From: Mycobacterium sp. IS-1590
GTDB lineage: Bacteria > Actinomycetota > Actinomycetes > Mycobacteriales > Mycobacteriaceae
Direction of reading: 5' to 3'
Assembly: GCF_001500025.1 (NCBI RefSeq)
Contig: NZ_LQIW01000024.1
Span: forward strand, 1 to 32,897
DNA length: 32,897 nt
Made by a program: the position numbers and the translations under genes. The notes beneath the pieces are model-generated. The model saw only the letters and a program-made list of their open reading frames with translations. It had not been told where the DNA came from and did no database searches. Shown here piece after piece: positions 1 through 8,722 of this stretch (the first letter of the stretch is position 1; every line of letters begins with the position of its first letter).

Positions 1-110
1 GTGCACGGCGGTGGCGGAGGCCGGGGGTGGGGGGGGGGGGGGGCGCGGCCCCCCCGCCCGGCGGGGCCCCCGCCCGTGGCGGGTTGCTTGGGGGGGGCGG
101 GGTGGGTATC
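1..110. other. G/C homopolymer-rich low-complexity edge
   Basis: The first ~110 bases are almost all G and C, with a run of about 15 G near base 29, followed by C7 and G8 runs. This is unlike the rest of the window, where homopolymers are short. Translated in the frame of the downstream GH65 fusion it gives Gly/Pro/Ala-rich sequence where the ordered end of a HAD phosphatase domain is expected. Normal coding character resumes at about base 105. The simplest reading is poor base calls at a contig end; a natural GC-rich linker is less likely. Confidence 0.6.
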
Positions 111-2654
111 GCCGTGCGCCACGATGAGGACCGGGATCGGCCGAGCGCGGCCAGCTTCTCGCTCGACAACCCGCTTCAGGTCCGAGATTTCCTGCACCGC
201 GGGGGACGATGGCTGGCACGCCAGCACGCCACCTCGACGGTGGCGTGGACCTACACCTTCGAGGGGTACGACCCGCCGACCGAGAAGTTGCGCGAGGCGT
301 TGTGCACCGTCGGCAACGGATACCTCGCGACCCGCGGCGCCGCTCCCGAGTCGAAGGCCGGTCAGGTCCACTATCCGGGAACGTATGCCGCCGGGGTGTA
401 CAACCGCCTCGACGACGTCCTGGCCGGTAAGAAGCTCGAACACGAGAGCCTGGTGAACCTGCCCAACTGGCTTCCGCTGACGTTCCGCATCGACGGCGGC
501 CCCTGGTTCGACGTGGATGCCGTGACATTGCTGTCCTACTGCCAGACTCTCGATCTCCGAGGCGGGGTGCTGACCCGTACCTTGCGCTTCAGCGACGACG
601 CCGGGCGGATAAGCTCGCTGAGGCAACACCGGTTGGTCTCGATGAAGCAGACGCACATCGCCGCTCTGGAAACCACGGTCGTGGCCGAGAATTGGTCCGG
701 CGCAATAGAATTCCGCTCGACATTGGACGCCGACATCTGCAACGGCGGAGTGGAACGATACCAGGGCCTGGCCAGTGATCATCTCGAGTCCCTGAAGATG
801 GGCGAGATCGCGAACGACGCGGTGCTGATGTCGGTGCGAACCACGCAGTCTCAAATACCGATCGCGCTGGCGGCACGGACCACGGTCTGGCACGACGATG
901 ACGCCGCGGCCGCGGAATATCGTCTGGTCGAGCATGAATTCGAGATCGGGCACGACATTCTCCTCGACATGGCGGAGGGCCGGTCAGTGACAGTCGAGAA
1001 GGTCGTGGCGGTGGTGACGGGTCGCGATGTCGCCACATCCGAACCCGCGGGAGGCGCGGAGCGCAGACTGACACGGCAGGGCCGATTCCGCGAGATCCGC
1101 CAAGAGCACACGCTGGCCTGGGCGCACATCTGGGAGCGACTGTCCATCGAATTCGACGGCCACCCGGACGAATTGAGGATTCTGCGGCTGCATCTGCTCC
1201 ATCTGCTGCAGACCGTGTCATACCACAGCGAGGACCTGGATATCGGCGTCCCCGCTCGGGGTCTTCACGGCGAGGCGTATCGCGGCCACGTGTTCTGGGA
1301 CGAACTGTTCATCTTCCCGGTTTTGAACCTGAGGTTCCCGACCATCACGCGGGCGCTGCTGCGGTACCGCTACCGCCGGCTCCTCGAGGCGCGGCGGGCC
1401 GCCAAGCTCGCCGGCTATGCGGGGGCGATGTTTCCGTGGCAGTCGGGCAGCGACGGCCGCGAGGAAAGCCCCTCACTACATCTCAACCCCCGATCCGGCC
1501 GGTGGAATCCGGATGCGAGTCACCTCGCACACCACATCGGTATCGCGGTCGCCTACAACGTGTGGCAGTTCTATCAAGTCACCGGCGACCTGGCCTACCT
1601 CATCGACTACGGTGCCGAGATGCTGATCGAGATCGCGCGATTCTGGGTCAGCAGAACCACATACGACGATGCCGCCGATCGGTACGGGATTCTCGGTGTG
1701 ATCGGGCCCGACGAGTTCCATTCCGGCTACCCCGATCGGCCGTTCACCGGCGTCGACAACAACTCCTACACCAACGTGATGGCGGTTTGGGTGATCCTGC
1801 GTGCCATCGACGCCCTGCAGGAGATTCCGCTGCCCAACCGCCTCGACCTTCGGGAGAAGCTCGGGCTGACCGACGAGGAACTCGAACAGTGGGACCGGGT
1901 GAGCCGCCGCATGTTCGTGCCCTTCCACGACGGGTTGGTGAGCCAGTTCGAGGGCTATGACCGCCTGGCGGAACTCGATTGGGACGGGTACCGGGCCCGC
2001 TACGGCAATATCCAGCGCCTCGACCGGATCCTCGAGGCAGAAGACGACGACGTCAACCGCTACCGAGCCTCCAAGCAGGCCGATGTGCTGATGTTGCTTT
2101 ACCTGCTGTCGTCGGATGAGTTGCGCGAACTGCTCAATCGGCTCGGCTACCAGCTCGCACCGGAGATGATTCCCGCGATGGTCGACTACTACATCGCCCG
2201 CACCTCACACGGTTCCACGCTCAGCGCCGTCGTGCACTCATGGGTGCTGGCCCGAGCGAATCGTGACCACGCCGTCGACTTCTTTCGCGATGTGCTGAAG
2301 TCCGACGTCGACGACATCCAGGGCGGCACGACATCCGAGGGTGTGCACCTCGCCGCCATGGCGGGCAGTGTGGACTTGATGCAGCGGTGCTTCACGGGCC
2401 TGGAATTGCGTGGTAACCGTCTCGTATTGTCGCCGCAGTGGCCGGAGTCGTTGGGGGCGTTGGGCTTTCCCATCCACTATCGCGGCCATCACCTACATGT
2501 GCGCGTCAGCGGCCGGGGAGCCGAAGTCAGCGTCGGGCCTCAGGATGTACCGCCCGTGACGGTCGAGTGCCGCGGACGCGTACAACAACTCAAACCCGGG
2601 AGCGTCATCAGATTTCTCAGCGAACCCGACGTACCCGCGAGCGGCCGGCCCTAG
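3..2654 (+). CDS. otsB1: Trehalose-6-phosphate phosphatase/GH65 fusion (OtsB1-like), 5'-truncated
   Basis: The reading frame is open to the window edge, so the true start lies outside. From about base 105 the protein resembles the tail of a HAD-type trehalose-phosphate phosphatase (motif VRHDED followed by a short acidic stretch). A complete glycoside hydrolase family 65 domain follows. GPDEFH near base 1704 carries the expected general-acid Glu (base 1713), and RTSHGSTLS near base 2197 matches the phosphate-binding loop of maltose/trehalose phosphorylases. In M. tuberculosis the matching fusion, Rv2006 (OtsB1), belongs to the DosR regulon, which fits this neighbourhood. GH65 members phosphorolyse alpha-glucosides such as trehalose or maltose; the substrate here is inferred, not shown. 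The first ~110 bases give an implausible Gly/Pro/Ala-rich peptide and may be bad sequence. Any promoter is off-window. Confidence 0.8.
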   Translation, partial: ARRWRRPGVGGGGGAAPPPGGAPARGGLLGGGGVGIAVRHDEDRDRPSAASFSLDNPLQVRDFLHRGGRWLARQHATSTVAWTYTFEGYDPPTEKLREALCTVGNGYLATRGAAPESKAGQVHYPGTYAAGVYNRLDDVLAGKKLEHESLVNLPNWLPLTFRIDGGPWFDVDAVTLLSYCQTLDLRGGVLTRTLRFSDDAGRISSLRQHRLVSMKQTHIAALETTVVAENWSGAIEFRSTLDADICNGGVERYQGLASDHLESLKMGEIANDAVLMSVRTTQSQIPIALAARTTVWHDDDAAAAEYRLVEHEFEIGHDILLDMAEGRSVTVEKVVAVVTGRDVATSEPAGGAERRLTRQGRFREIRQEHTLAWAHIWERLSIEFDGHPDELRILRLHLLHLLQTVSYHSEDLDIGVPARGLHGEAYRGHVFWDELFIFPVLNLRFPTITRALLRYRYRRLLEARRAAKLAGYAGAMFPWQSGSDGREESPSLHLNPRSGRWNPDASHLAHHIGIAVAYNVWQFYQVTGDLAYLIDYGAEMLIEIARFWVSRTTYDDAADRYGILGVIGPDEFHSGYPDRPFTGVDNNSYTNVMAVWVILRAIDALQEIPLPNRLDLREKLGLTDEELEQWDRVSRRMFVPFHDGLVSQFEGYDRLAELDWDGYRARYGNIQRLDRILEAEDDDVNRYRASKQADVLMLLYLLSSDELRELLNRLGYQLAPEMIPAMVDYYIARTSHGSTLSAVVHSWVLARANRDHAVDFFRDVLKSDVDDIQGGTTSEGVHLAAMAGSVDLMQRCFTGLELRGNRLVLSPQWPESLGALGFPIHYRGHHLHVRVSGRGAEVSVGPQDVPPVTVECRGRVQQLKPGSVIRFLSEPDVPASGRP

Positions 2655-2678
2655 GACCCATGGTCGTCGACGCGCGGT

Positions 2679-3131
2679 TCACATGTGGTGATCGAGTTCG
2701 GCGAGCACCGCATTGACGACACTGGGAACTGCGGCCGCGACGTCGGGAGTCATGCCGACGCCATGGTCGGCGTCGATGATGTCCACGCTGAACCCGACAA
2801 GGCGATCGGGCAACTGCCCCAACGCTTCGCCCAACGCAAATGCCTGAGGCAGCCCGATCGCATGTGAGCTGATGGGACCCGCCACCCCGGCATCGCCGGG
2901 AGTCCATCGCCGGATTCGGCCGGGACTGGATCCCTCGCCCATCGCGGCGTCGACGACGATCGCGAGTCCGGCACCGCTCCATGCGTCGAGAAGGGCGCCG
3001 GGCTCACCCGTGCAGACGAGCACCCGCACGCCCGGGAGGTTGCGGCCGGCGATCTGTTCGGCGACGGCAGGCCCGACTCCATCGTCGCGGCGGTAGCTGT
3101 TGCCGATTCCGATCACCACATCGCCGCTCAC
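2679..3131 (-). CDS. [NiFe]-hydrogenase maturation protease (HycI/HybD family)
   Basis: 150 residues, starting with GTG at 3131 so that GTGA overlaps the stop of the large-subunit gene by 4 bp. A longer frame exists upstream but lies inside the large-subunit gene. The N-terminal GIGNSYRRDDGVG is the family signature. Asp16 (or Asp17), Asp61 and His90 (in SSHAIG) sit where HybD has its nickel-probing Glu16, Asp62 and His93. These endopeptidases remove the short C-terminal tail of the large subunit after nickel insertion. The tight overlap points to a dedicated protease for the adjacent HyhL, and it is the last gene of the hydrogenase operon. Pleiotropic hypABCDEF genes are not in this window, so they must be encoded elsewhere. 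Confidence 0.9.
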   Translation of the reverse strand: MSGDVVIGIGNSYRRDDGVGPAVAEQIAGRNLPGVRVLVCTGEPGALLDAWSGAGLAIVVDAAMGEGSSPGRIRRWTPGDAGVAGPISSHAIGLPQAFALGEALGQLPDRLVGFSVDIIDADHGVGMTPDVAAAVPSVVNAVLAELDHHM

Positions 3132-4420
3132 AACCGGTCGACCGTCAGGGTCAGGAAGTGCGCCGAGCACGAGATGCAGGGGTCGTGGTTGCGAATCGCC
3201 CTCTCGCACAGCGCGGTGAGCGTGTCGTCGGCCATCGTGAGGTTTGCGCCGACGAGTTCGGCCATCTCGTGTTCGATGGCCGCCTGGTTCTGAGCGGTGG
3301 GCGGGACGATCACCGCCGACCGCACAAGACCGTCCGCACCGATGTCATAGCGGTGATACAGCAGTCCGCGCGGCGCCTCGCTGACACCGTGGCCGATCCC
3401 GTCCCGGGCGGGAACGTCGACGAAGGGGCGGTCGGGCACCCGATACTCGGCGATGATGCGCAACGCTTCCTCGATCGCATAGACGATTTCGACAGCGCGA
3501 ACGAGAATGCTGCGGAACGGATTCCGGCATACCTCGCCGAGACCCGCTCGGGCCGCCGCCTCACGCGCGAGGGGCGAAAGGGTTTGGGAGTTCAACGCGT
3601 ACCGGGCGAGCGGACCGGTCAGGTAACGGGCGCCGTCCAATGTGGCGTGCAGCGCCGTGGACCGCTGCACCTGCGACTCGACGACGTGGTCACTGAAGTC
3701 GCTTATCGCAAACGGTTGCCCGGCGCTTCGTCGAATCGTGCCGTTCTCGATCGGGTAGCGGTCGGGCGCTGTCAACGCCAGGAACTCGTGGTCGAATTCG
3801 GCTTCCGGGAAATCGAATTCACTCACTCGGTCCAGCAACCAGAGCGCGTCGTCCAGGGCGCTGCGAAGTTGCTCGGCAAGGGGGCCGAGCTCGGCCGGCT
3901 TCGGGACCGAATAGAACCCTCCCAACCGTACATTGATCGGGTGGATCGCGCGTCCGCCGATCTTCTCCATCAGCCGGTTGCCGGCCTTTTTCAACGCCAG
4001 CCCGCGCTCGATGAACTCCGGGTGGTCCCGAGCGAGGCTGATCCCGTCGGGATAGCCGAGGAAGTCCGGTGCGTGCAGCAGCACGATGTGCAGGGCGTGG
4101 CTGTGAATCCATTCCCCGCAGTACAGAAGTCGTCGCAACGCCACCGGTTCCGGGTCGACGGTCACCGCGCACGCGTCTTCGATGGCGTTGCAGGCGCTCA
4201 CCTGGTAGGCGACCGGGCAGATGCCGCAGACCCTGGCTGTGATGTCGGGTGGTTCGGTATAGGCGCGACCGCGCAGGAACGCCTCGAAGAACCGGGGTGG
4301 TTCGTAGATGTTCAACTCGACGGTGTCGACGATCCCGTCACGCAGCGTGACGTGCAGGGCGCCTTCCCCCTCCACCCGCGTCAACGCCCCGACGCTCAAC
4401 GTTCGGATCTCTTCGCTCAC
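3128..4420 (-). CDS. hyhL: Group 3b [NiFe]-hydrogenase large (catalytic) subunit
   Basis: 430 residues, starting at GTG 4420 in a GTGA overlap with the small-subunit stop. The [NiFe] centre ligands are clear: RVCGIC near the N-terminus (Cys65, Cys68) and DPCISC at the C-terminus (Cys415, Cys418). His421 in the sequence SAHF marks the maturation cleavage point, leaving a nine-residue tail to be removed. Group 3b enzymes are cytosolic, heterotetrameric, bidirectional hydrogenases coupling H2 to NAD(P)H. The flanking flavin and Fe-S subunits support this group over membrane-bound types. In M. smegmatis the comparable enzyme (Hyh/Hyd3, from memory) is induced by DosR in hypoxia and evolves H2 to dispose of reductant; the same role is inferred here. 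Confidence 0.93.
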   Translation of the reverse strand: MSEEIRTLSVGALTRVEGEGALHVTLRDGIVDTVELNIYEPPRFFEAFLRGRAYTEPPDITARVCGICPVAYQVSACNAIEDACAVTVDPEPVALRRLLYCGEWIHSHALHIVLLHAPDFLGYPDGISLARDHPEFIERGLALKKAGNRLMEKIGGRAIHPINVRLGGFYSVPKPAELGPLAEQLRSALDDALWLLDRVSEFDFPEAEFDHEFLALTAPDRYPIENGTIRRSAGQPFAISDFSDHVVESQVQRSTALHATLDGARYLTGPLARYALNSQTLSPLAREAAARAGLGEVCRNPFRSILVRAVEIVYAIEEALRIIAEYRVPDRPFVDVPARDGIGHGVSEAPRGLLYHRYDIGADGLVRSAVIVPPTAQNQAAIEHEMAELVGANLTMADDTLTALCERAIRNHDPCISCSAHFLTLTVDRL

Positions 4421-5175
4421 CGGTCGTTCCGTTCGTGGTCGAAGTTGACCGCGTTGAACGTGGCGAAGACGCGCTCGACACCCGCGGCCGACATCCCGTC
4501 CCGGCGCAAGAACGGAATGAGCGCGGCGGTGTTGGGGGTGGCGGCGGGCCCGAAGCATCCGTAGCAGCCGCGCCGATAGGTGGGACACAGCGCGCCGCAC
4601 CCGGCGTGAGTCACCGGTCCCAGGCACGGGGTCCCGTCGGCAACCAGGACGCACGTGACGCCGCGGTTCTTGCATTCTGTACAAACCGTTTTGGCCGGCA
4701 ACCGTGGTTTGCGCCCCACCAGAAGTGCCGCCAGGGTGTCGAGCAGTTGCCCGCGGTCAATCGGGCAGCCCTGGATCTGGTAGTCGACGGCGACGTGTGC
4801 CGAGGCCGGCGTCGAGGTCGCCAGGGTATCGATGTATTCCGGTTTGGCGTAGACGACCGAGGCGAATTCGGAGACATCGGCGAAGTTCCGCAGGGCCTGC
4901 ACCCCACCGGCGGTGGCACAGGCGCCGATCGTGACGAGCACTCCCGATTGCTCCCGGATCTCTCTGATACGACGCTCATCGGCCGCCGTCGTGATCGAGC
5001 CCTCCACCAGCGATACGTCGTACGGGCCGGCGACGGTGGCGCTCGACGCCTCCAGGAACGTGGCGATCTGCACCTGCTCGGCCAGCGTCAACAGTTCGTC
5101 CTCACAGTCCAACAAGGTCAGTTGGCAGCCATCGCAGGACGCGAACTTCCACACGGCTAGTTTCGGTGTTCCCAC
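4417..5175 (-). CDS. hyhS: Group 3b [NiFe]-hydrogenase small (Fe-S) subunit
   Basis: 252 residues. GTG at 5175 directly follows the TAG stop of the flavin subunit. The proximal cluster motif CDGCQ (Cys14, Cys17) lies at the N-terminus, with further ligands in IGACA and GCPID. A Cys-rich C-terminal part (CTEC, TPCLGP, GCGALCP, GCYGC) would bind the medial and distal clusters. There is no twin-arginine signal, so the enzyme is cytosolic, as expected for group 3b. The subunit passes electrons between the [NiFe] site in HyhL and the diaphorase part (HyhG/HyhB). It overlaps hyhL by 4 bp, which suggests coupled translation of the two core subunits. Confidence 0.92.
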   Translation of the reverse strand: MGTPKLAVWKFASCDGCQLTLLDCEDELLTLAEQVQIATFLEASSATVAGPYDVSLVEGSITTAADERRIREIREQSGVLVTIGACATAGGVQALRNFADVSEFASVVYAKPEYIDTLATSTPASAHVAVDYQIQGCPIDRGQLLDTLAALLVGRKPRLPAKTVCTECKNRGVTCVLVADGTPCLGPVTHAGCGALCPTYRRGCYGCFGPAATPNTAALIPFLRRDGMSAAGVERVFATFNAVNFDHERNDR

Positions 5176-6030
5176 CTACAGCTCCTTCACACTGAGCAGG
5201 GCCTCGGCGGCGTCGTATCCGACGACCGGTCCGTCCCGGCACAACAGCAGGGGGCCGAGCTGGCAGTGTCCGCACCATCCGACTCCGCATTGCATATTTC
5301 GTTCCAGCGATACCTGGATCTTGTTCGGAGGAAGTCCTTTTCGTACCAGCTCAACAGCGCTGTTGTGCATCATGGCCTCGGGGCCGCACAGAAACGCGGT
5401 GGTGCGATCGGGTCGCACCGGTGTCCGGCGCAGGGGTTCGGTGACGAAGCCGACTTCACCGGGCCACCCCTGGATCGGTACGTCGACGGTCAGGTGCACC
5501 TCGATGGCTCCGCTGTTCGACCAGTCGGCGAGCTCGGGGGCGAAGAGAAAGTCGTCGCGGGAGCGGGCACCCGCGATGAGGGTCACCCGACCGTATGAGT
5601 CGCGATCTTTCAGGACGGCCAGAACGACGGGGCGAAGCGGTGCCAGGCCGACGCCCCCCGCGACGATCACCACGTCGTCCCCGGTCCCGGCCGGCAGCAT
5701 CCATCCGGTGCCGAACGGCCCCCGCATGCCGATCACGCTGCCGGGGGCGGCGCCGTGAAGTGCGCGGCTCACCGCGCCGACCGACCGAATGGTGTGAAGA
5801 ATGTCGTCGCCGCCGGAGTCCGGTACGCCGCTGACGGAGATCGCGATCTCGCCGATGCCGAAGGCGTACATCATCATGAACTCGCCGGGCCGGGGTGTCG
5901 GTAGCGGTTCGTGCACGGGTTGCAGGCACAGCGTCGCCGAATCACGATTTTCATCGGTTCGGCGGTGCACCCGGTACGGCACCGGGGTCATCGCCGACGA
6001 CGGCGCCTGCGGCGCCTCGGTTTCAGTCAT
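5176..6030 (-). CDS. hyhG: Hydrogenase FAD/NAD(P)-binding subunit, ferredoxin reductase-like
   Basis: 284 residues. ATG at 6030 gives an 8-bp overlap (ATGACTGA) with the stop of the upstream Fe-S subunit; longer upstream reading lies inside that gene. It has the layout of ferredoxin-NADP reductase/PyrK proteins. An FAD-binding barrel comes first, then a nucleotide-binding half with AGGVGLAPLRP and LCGPEAMM. The C-terminal CGVGWCGHC, with a further Cys in LLLCRDG, binds a [2Fe-2S] cluster. In group 3b hydrogenases this subunit exchanges electrons with NAD(P)H. Fourth gene from the 3' end of an operon without gaps between cistrons. Confidence 0.92.
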   Translation of the reverse strand: MTETEAPQAPSSAMTPVPYRVHRRTDENRDSATLCLQPVHEPLPTPRPGEFMMMYAFGIGEIAISVSGVPDSGGDDILHTIRSVGAVSRALHGAAPGSVIGMRGPFGTGWMLPAGTGDDVVIVAGGVGLAPLRPVVLAVLKDRDSYGRVTLIAGARSRDDFLFAPELADWSNSGAIEVHLTVDVPIQGWPGEVGFVTEPLRRTPVRPDRTTAFLCGPEAMMHNSAVELVRKGLPPNKIQVSLERNMQCGVGWCGHCQLGPLLLCRDGPVVGYDAAEALLSVKEL

Positions 6031-7123
6031 CACTGGCTTCGGACTGCCGGGCGGCCAGGTTGTGCATCTCCTCGGTGATGTCGATCCCGGTGGGGCACCA
6101 GGCGATGCATCGCCCGCAACCGACGCAGCCAGAACTGCCGAACTGGTCGTGCCAGCTGCCGAGCTTGTGGGTGATCCAATGGCGGTATCGGGAGGCGCCC
6201 GATTGCCGAACGCTCCCTTCGTGAATGAACGTGAAGTCGAACTCGAAGCACGACGCCCACTGCATCCATCGTTCGGCGTGCTGCCCCGTGAGATCGGTGG
6301 TGTCCTCGACGGTGGTGCAGAAACACGTGGGGCAGACCATCGTGCAGTTTCCACACGTCAGGCATCGACTGGCCACCTCGTCCCACTGCGGCGATTCGCG
6401 TGAGTCGATCAGCAGCTCGCGCAGGTCGCCGGTGGGCATCTGACGGCCCATCTTGCCGGCCGCGTCGGCGACATCGCCTCGCGCGGAGCCGATCTCGTCG
6501 GGGGTGGCGTCGCGGTGCGGCAGCGCGGAAAGCACGTCTTCGCCAGCTTCGCTTCCGACGTCGACCAGGTAGCTGTGTCGGTTGCCGTCGATCCGTTCGG
6601 TGAGCGCCAGATCGTAGCCGGGCCCGGCTTCGGGTCCGGTGCCCATCGACGCGCAGAAGCACAGGCCGCCGGGTTCGGTGCAGTTGACGGCCACGACGAA
6701 GATCCGCGCCAATCGACCGACGAACCCCTGGTCGGGATGGCCGCCCACGCCGAGCACGCCGTTGAGGACGGCGATCGCGGACAGATCGCATGCCCGTACC
6801 CCGAGGAACGCGTACTTCGGAGTCTCTTCGGACGTCTCGCCTTCGGAGGACCACAGCTGTTGGCGCGGTGGGTGGAGGAACTGCTTCCAGGATTGCGGTC
6901 CGGCCGAATGACCGAACAGCGCGTCGTCGTCGCGTTTGCGCAACCGGTAATGTCCGGGCCCGGTGTCCACGCCCCAGCCGCGGGGCAGATCATCCGCGGA
7001 GGCCAACTCGGCCAGCACGATCGCGTTCTCGGACCGGGTGGGTCCTATCACCCGGTAACCGCGCTGCTGAAGCGTGCCGACCAGTTCCCCCATGGCGGCG
7101 GCCTCGATCACGGCGCTGGTCAT
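6023..7123 (-). CDS. hyhB: Hydrogenase Fe-S electron-transfer subunit, two [4Fe-4S]
   Basis: 366 residues from ATG 7123. The C-terminal half holds two ferredoxin-type clusters, CLTCGNCTMVCP and CVGCGRCIAWCP; between them lies an extra CFC. The N-terminal half matches the beta subunit of sulfhydrogenase/anaerobic sulfite reductase A, with the landmark RACDLSAI. It links the flavin subunit HyhG to the small subunit. It is the first gene of the operon hyhB-G-S-L-protease. Two DosR-like boxes lie just upstream (7159-7172 and 7182-7195), the nearer one centred 42.5 bp from the start codon. That fits a leaderless, hypoxia-induced transcript. Confidence 0.92.
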   Translation of the reverse strand: MTSAVIEAAAMGELVGTLQQRGYRVIGPTRSENAIVLAELASADDLPRGWGVDTGPGHYRLRKRDDDALFGHSAGPQSWKQFLHPPRQQLWSSEGETSEETPKYAFLGVRACDLSAIAVLNGVLGVGGHPDQGFVGRLARIFVVAVNCTEPGGLCFCASMGTGPEAGPGYDLALTERIDGNRHSYLVDVGSEAGEDVLSALPHRDATPDEIGSARGDVADAAGKMGRQMPTGDLRELLIDSRESPQWDEVASRCLTCGNCTMVCPTCFCTTVEDTTDLTGQHAERWMQWASCFEFDFTFIHEGSVRQSGASRYRHWITHKLGSWHDQFGSSGCVGCGRCIAWCPTGIDITEEMHNLAARQSEASDD

Positions 7124-7231
7124 GGGGTCTATCGTCCTGCTAACCCTCGCCGAATGCAGGGCCTTTAGGGCACGAGTTGAAGGGACTTTTGGCAGCGTCA
7201 CCGGCCGCGTCTTCTCCGTACCGTCGTAGCC
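7124..7231. promoter_or_regulatory. Symmetric divergent DosR-type promoter between hyhB and PPOX gene
   Basis: Two DosR-box-like 14-mers, GGGCCTTTAGGGCA (7159-7172) and GGGACTTTTGGCAG (7182-7195), each match 10 of 14 positions of the recalled core GGGACTWWAGTCCC. Their centres are 23 bp apart. The midpoint of the pair (7177) coincides with the midpoint of the two start codons (7177.5), so each gene sees a proximal box at about -43 and a distal one at about -66. Candidate -10 elements are TACCGT at 7219-7224 (plus, 7 bases before ATG) and GACGAT at 7136-7131 (minus, 7 bases before ATG). Both transcripts would then be leaderless. Confidence 0.75.
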
Positions 7232-7666
7232 ATGTCCACACCGACGCAACCGATCGAAATCCTCTCCGAGAGCGCATGCTGGAAATTGATGTCGGCCTGC
7301 CCGCTGGGGCGCCTGGTCACCAGCGTCGGCGGCGAGCCGGAGATCTTTCCGGTCAACTTCGTCGTCCAGGACCGAACCGTGCTGTTCCGCACGGCCGAGG
7401 GCACGAAGTTGAGTAGCGCGGTGATCAACAAGAACGTGCTGTTCGAGGCCGACGACCACAACGCCGTCGAGGGTTGGAGCGTGGTGATCAGGGGTTTGGC
7501 CCGGACCCTTCGCACCGATGACGAGATCGATGAGGCCGAGCGGGCGCAGCTGCTTCCGTGGACGGCCACGGTCAAACCCCATTACGTGCGCATCCGTCCG
7601 CTGCGTGTGACGGGCCGTCGGTTTCTCTTCGGCTCGGAACCCGATCGCGAGTTCACGATCGCCTGA
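7232..7666 (+). CDS. PPOX-fold (pyridoxamine 5'-phosphate oxidase-like) flavin/F420-binding protein
   Basis: 144 residues. The layout is that of small mycobacterial PPOX proteins: an N-terminal helix ending in CPLGRLVTSVGGEPEIFPVNF, then a strand with LFRTAEGTKL and a C-terminal RIRPLRVTGRRF. Such split-barrel proteins bind FMN, F420 or heme; the substrate cannot be told from the sequence. M. tuberculosis has a similar DosR-regulated protein, Rv3129 (recalled). The gene shares a symmetric DosR-box promoter with hyhB and is followed after 64 bp by pfkB on the same strand, probably co-transcribed. A TAnnnT -10 seven bases before ATG suggests a leaderless mRNA. A second PPOX gene (12753-13205) lies beside tgs. 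Confidence 0.8.
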   Translation: MSTPTQPIEILSESACWKLMSACPLGRLVTSVGGEPEIFPVNFVVQDRTVLFRTAEGTKLSSAVINKNVLFEADDHNAVEGWSVVIRGLARTLRTDDEIDEAERAQLLPWTATVKPHYVRIRPLRVTGRRFLFGSEPDREFTIA

Positions 7667-7730
7667 GGTCCGATGTTGACATGCGAGTTCGGGAACGGAG
7701 AAGCGCAGTGACGTCTGTACGGGCCGGCCT

Positions 7731-8711
7731 GTGATGCAACGTACTGGGGCGCAAACCAGAACCGTCATCACGACATTGACGATGAACCCCGCTCTCGATA
7801 TCACGACCGATACCGACGTTGTGCACCCCACCGACAAGATCCGTTGCGCCGGAGCGCGGTACGACGCGGGTGGTGGCGGCATCAACGTATCGCGCGTCGC
7901 CAACGTCCTCGGGGTACCGACGTCGGCCATTTTCCCGGCCGGCGGTTCCACAGGTGACCAAGTCGAGAAATTGCTCGCCGAGGCCGGTGTGCCTTCCCGA
8001 GTCATACCGATTGCCGATTCGACCCGAGAGAGCTTCACGGTCAACGAACGCACTACCGGCAGGCAGTACCGCTTCGTCCTACCGGGTCCGCGGATCGCTC
8101 CGTCGGAGCAGGCGCAGTGCCTTGACGAATTGAGGGCGGCGGCCGCCTCAGCCGAGTTCGTCGTCGCCAGCGGCAGCCTGCCGCCATCGGTGCCGCCGGA
8201 CTGGTATCAGTGCGTGGCAGAGATCTGCCGGGAGACGGGTTCACTTCTGGTGCTGGACACCTCGGGCGGCGGGCTGACCCATGTGACGTCCGGGGTTTTC
8301 CTGCTCAAGCCGAGCATCCGCGAACTGCGCGAGTGTGTGGGTCGTGATCTGGTGACCGAGGCGGCGCAGTTCGCCGCCGCCCGTGAGTTGATCGACCGCG
8401 GCATCACTCAGTCGGTGGTGGTGTCCCTCGGATCCCACGGGGCCCTCGTGGTGACCCCGCGACGGAATGAACGAATCCCTGCCGTGCCTGTGCACGTCGT
8501 CAGCGGCGTGGGCGCCGGCGATGCAATGGTCGCCGCGATCGTGGTGGGTCTCAGCCATGGCTGGCCGCTGAATGAGGCGGTTCGTTTCGGCGTCGCAGCA
8601 GCAACCGCGATGCTGATGACGCCGGGCACCGTCGTCCCGACGCGCAGCGAGGTGGAGCGCTTCCTCGCCCGGGTTCCCGAACCGATGGCGGTCGACTTTC
8701 CTCACGCCTGA
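7731..8711 (+). CDS. pfkB: PfkB-family carbohydrate kinase (6-phosphofructokinase II/1-phosphofructokinase type)
   Basis: About 325 residues, with GTG at 7731 or ATG at 7734 as start. PfkB signatures are visible: NPALD near the N-terminus, the GGGG motif followed by INVSRV, and the C-terminal GVGAGDAMVAA with the catalytic-base Asp (residue 263 from the ATG). The enzyme phosphorylates a sugar phosphate using ATP. The NPALD form is shared by PfkB, FruK and LacC, so the substrate is probably fructose-6-phosphate or a close relative. The M. tuberculosis pfkB (Rv2029c) is a DosR gene, and this copy lies 64 bp after a DosR-box gene. No DosR box is visible in that gap, so transcription from the upstream promoter is likely. 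It is convergent with the KAS genes, 11 bp away. Confidence 0.85.
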   Translation: MMQRTGAQTRTVITTLTMNPALDITTDTDVVHPTDKIRCAGARYDAGGGGINVSRVANVLGVPTSAIFPAGGSTGDQVEKLLAEAGVPSRVIPIADSTRESFTVNERTTGRQYRFVLPGPRIAPSEQAQCLDELRAAAASAEFVVASGSLPPSVPPDWYQCVAEICRETGSLLVLDTSGGGLTHVTSGVFLLKPSIRELRECVGRDLVTEAAQFAAARELIDRGITQSVVVSLGSHGALVVTPRRNERIPAVPVHVVSGVGAGDAMVAAIVVGLSHGWPLNEAVRFGVAAATAMLMTPGTVVPTRSEVERFLARVPEPMAVDFPHA

Positions 8712-8722
8712 GGGGTTTTCGG

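Noticed and set aside
2981..4564. Long open frame (over 500 codons) on the plus strand opposite the hydrogenase large subunit
   Set aside because: It is a mirror of hyhL caused by high GC3; its protein has no family features, while the minus strand carries all hydrogenase ligands.
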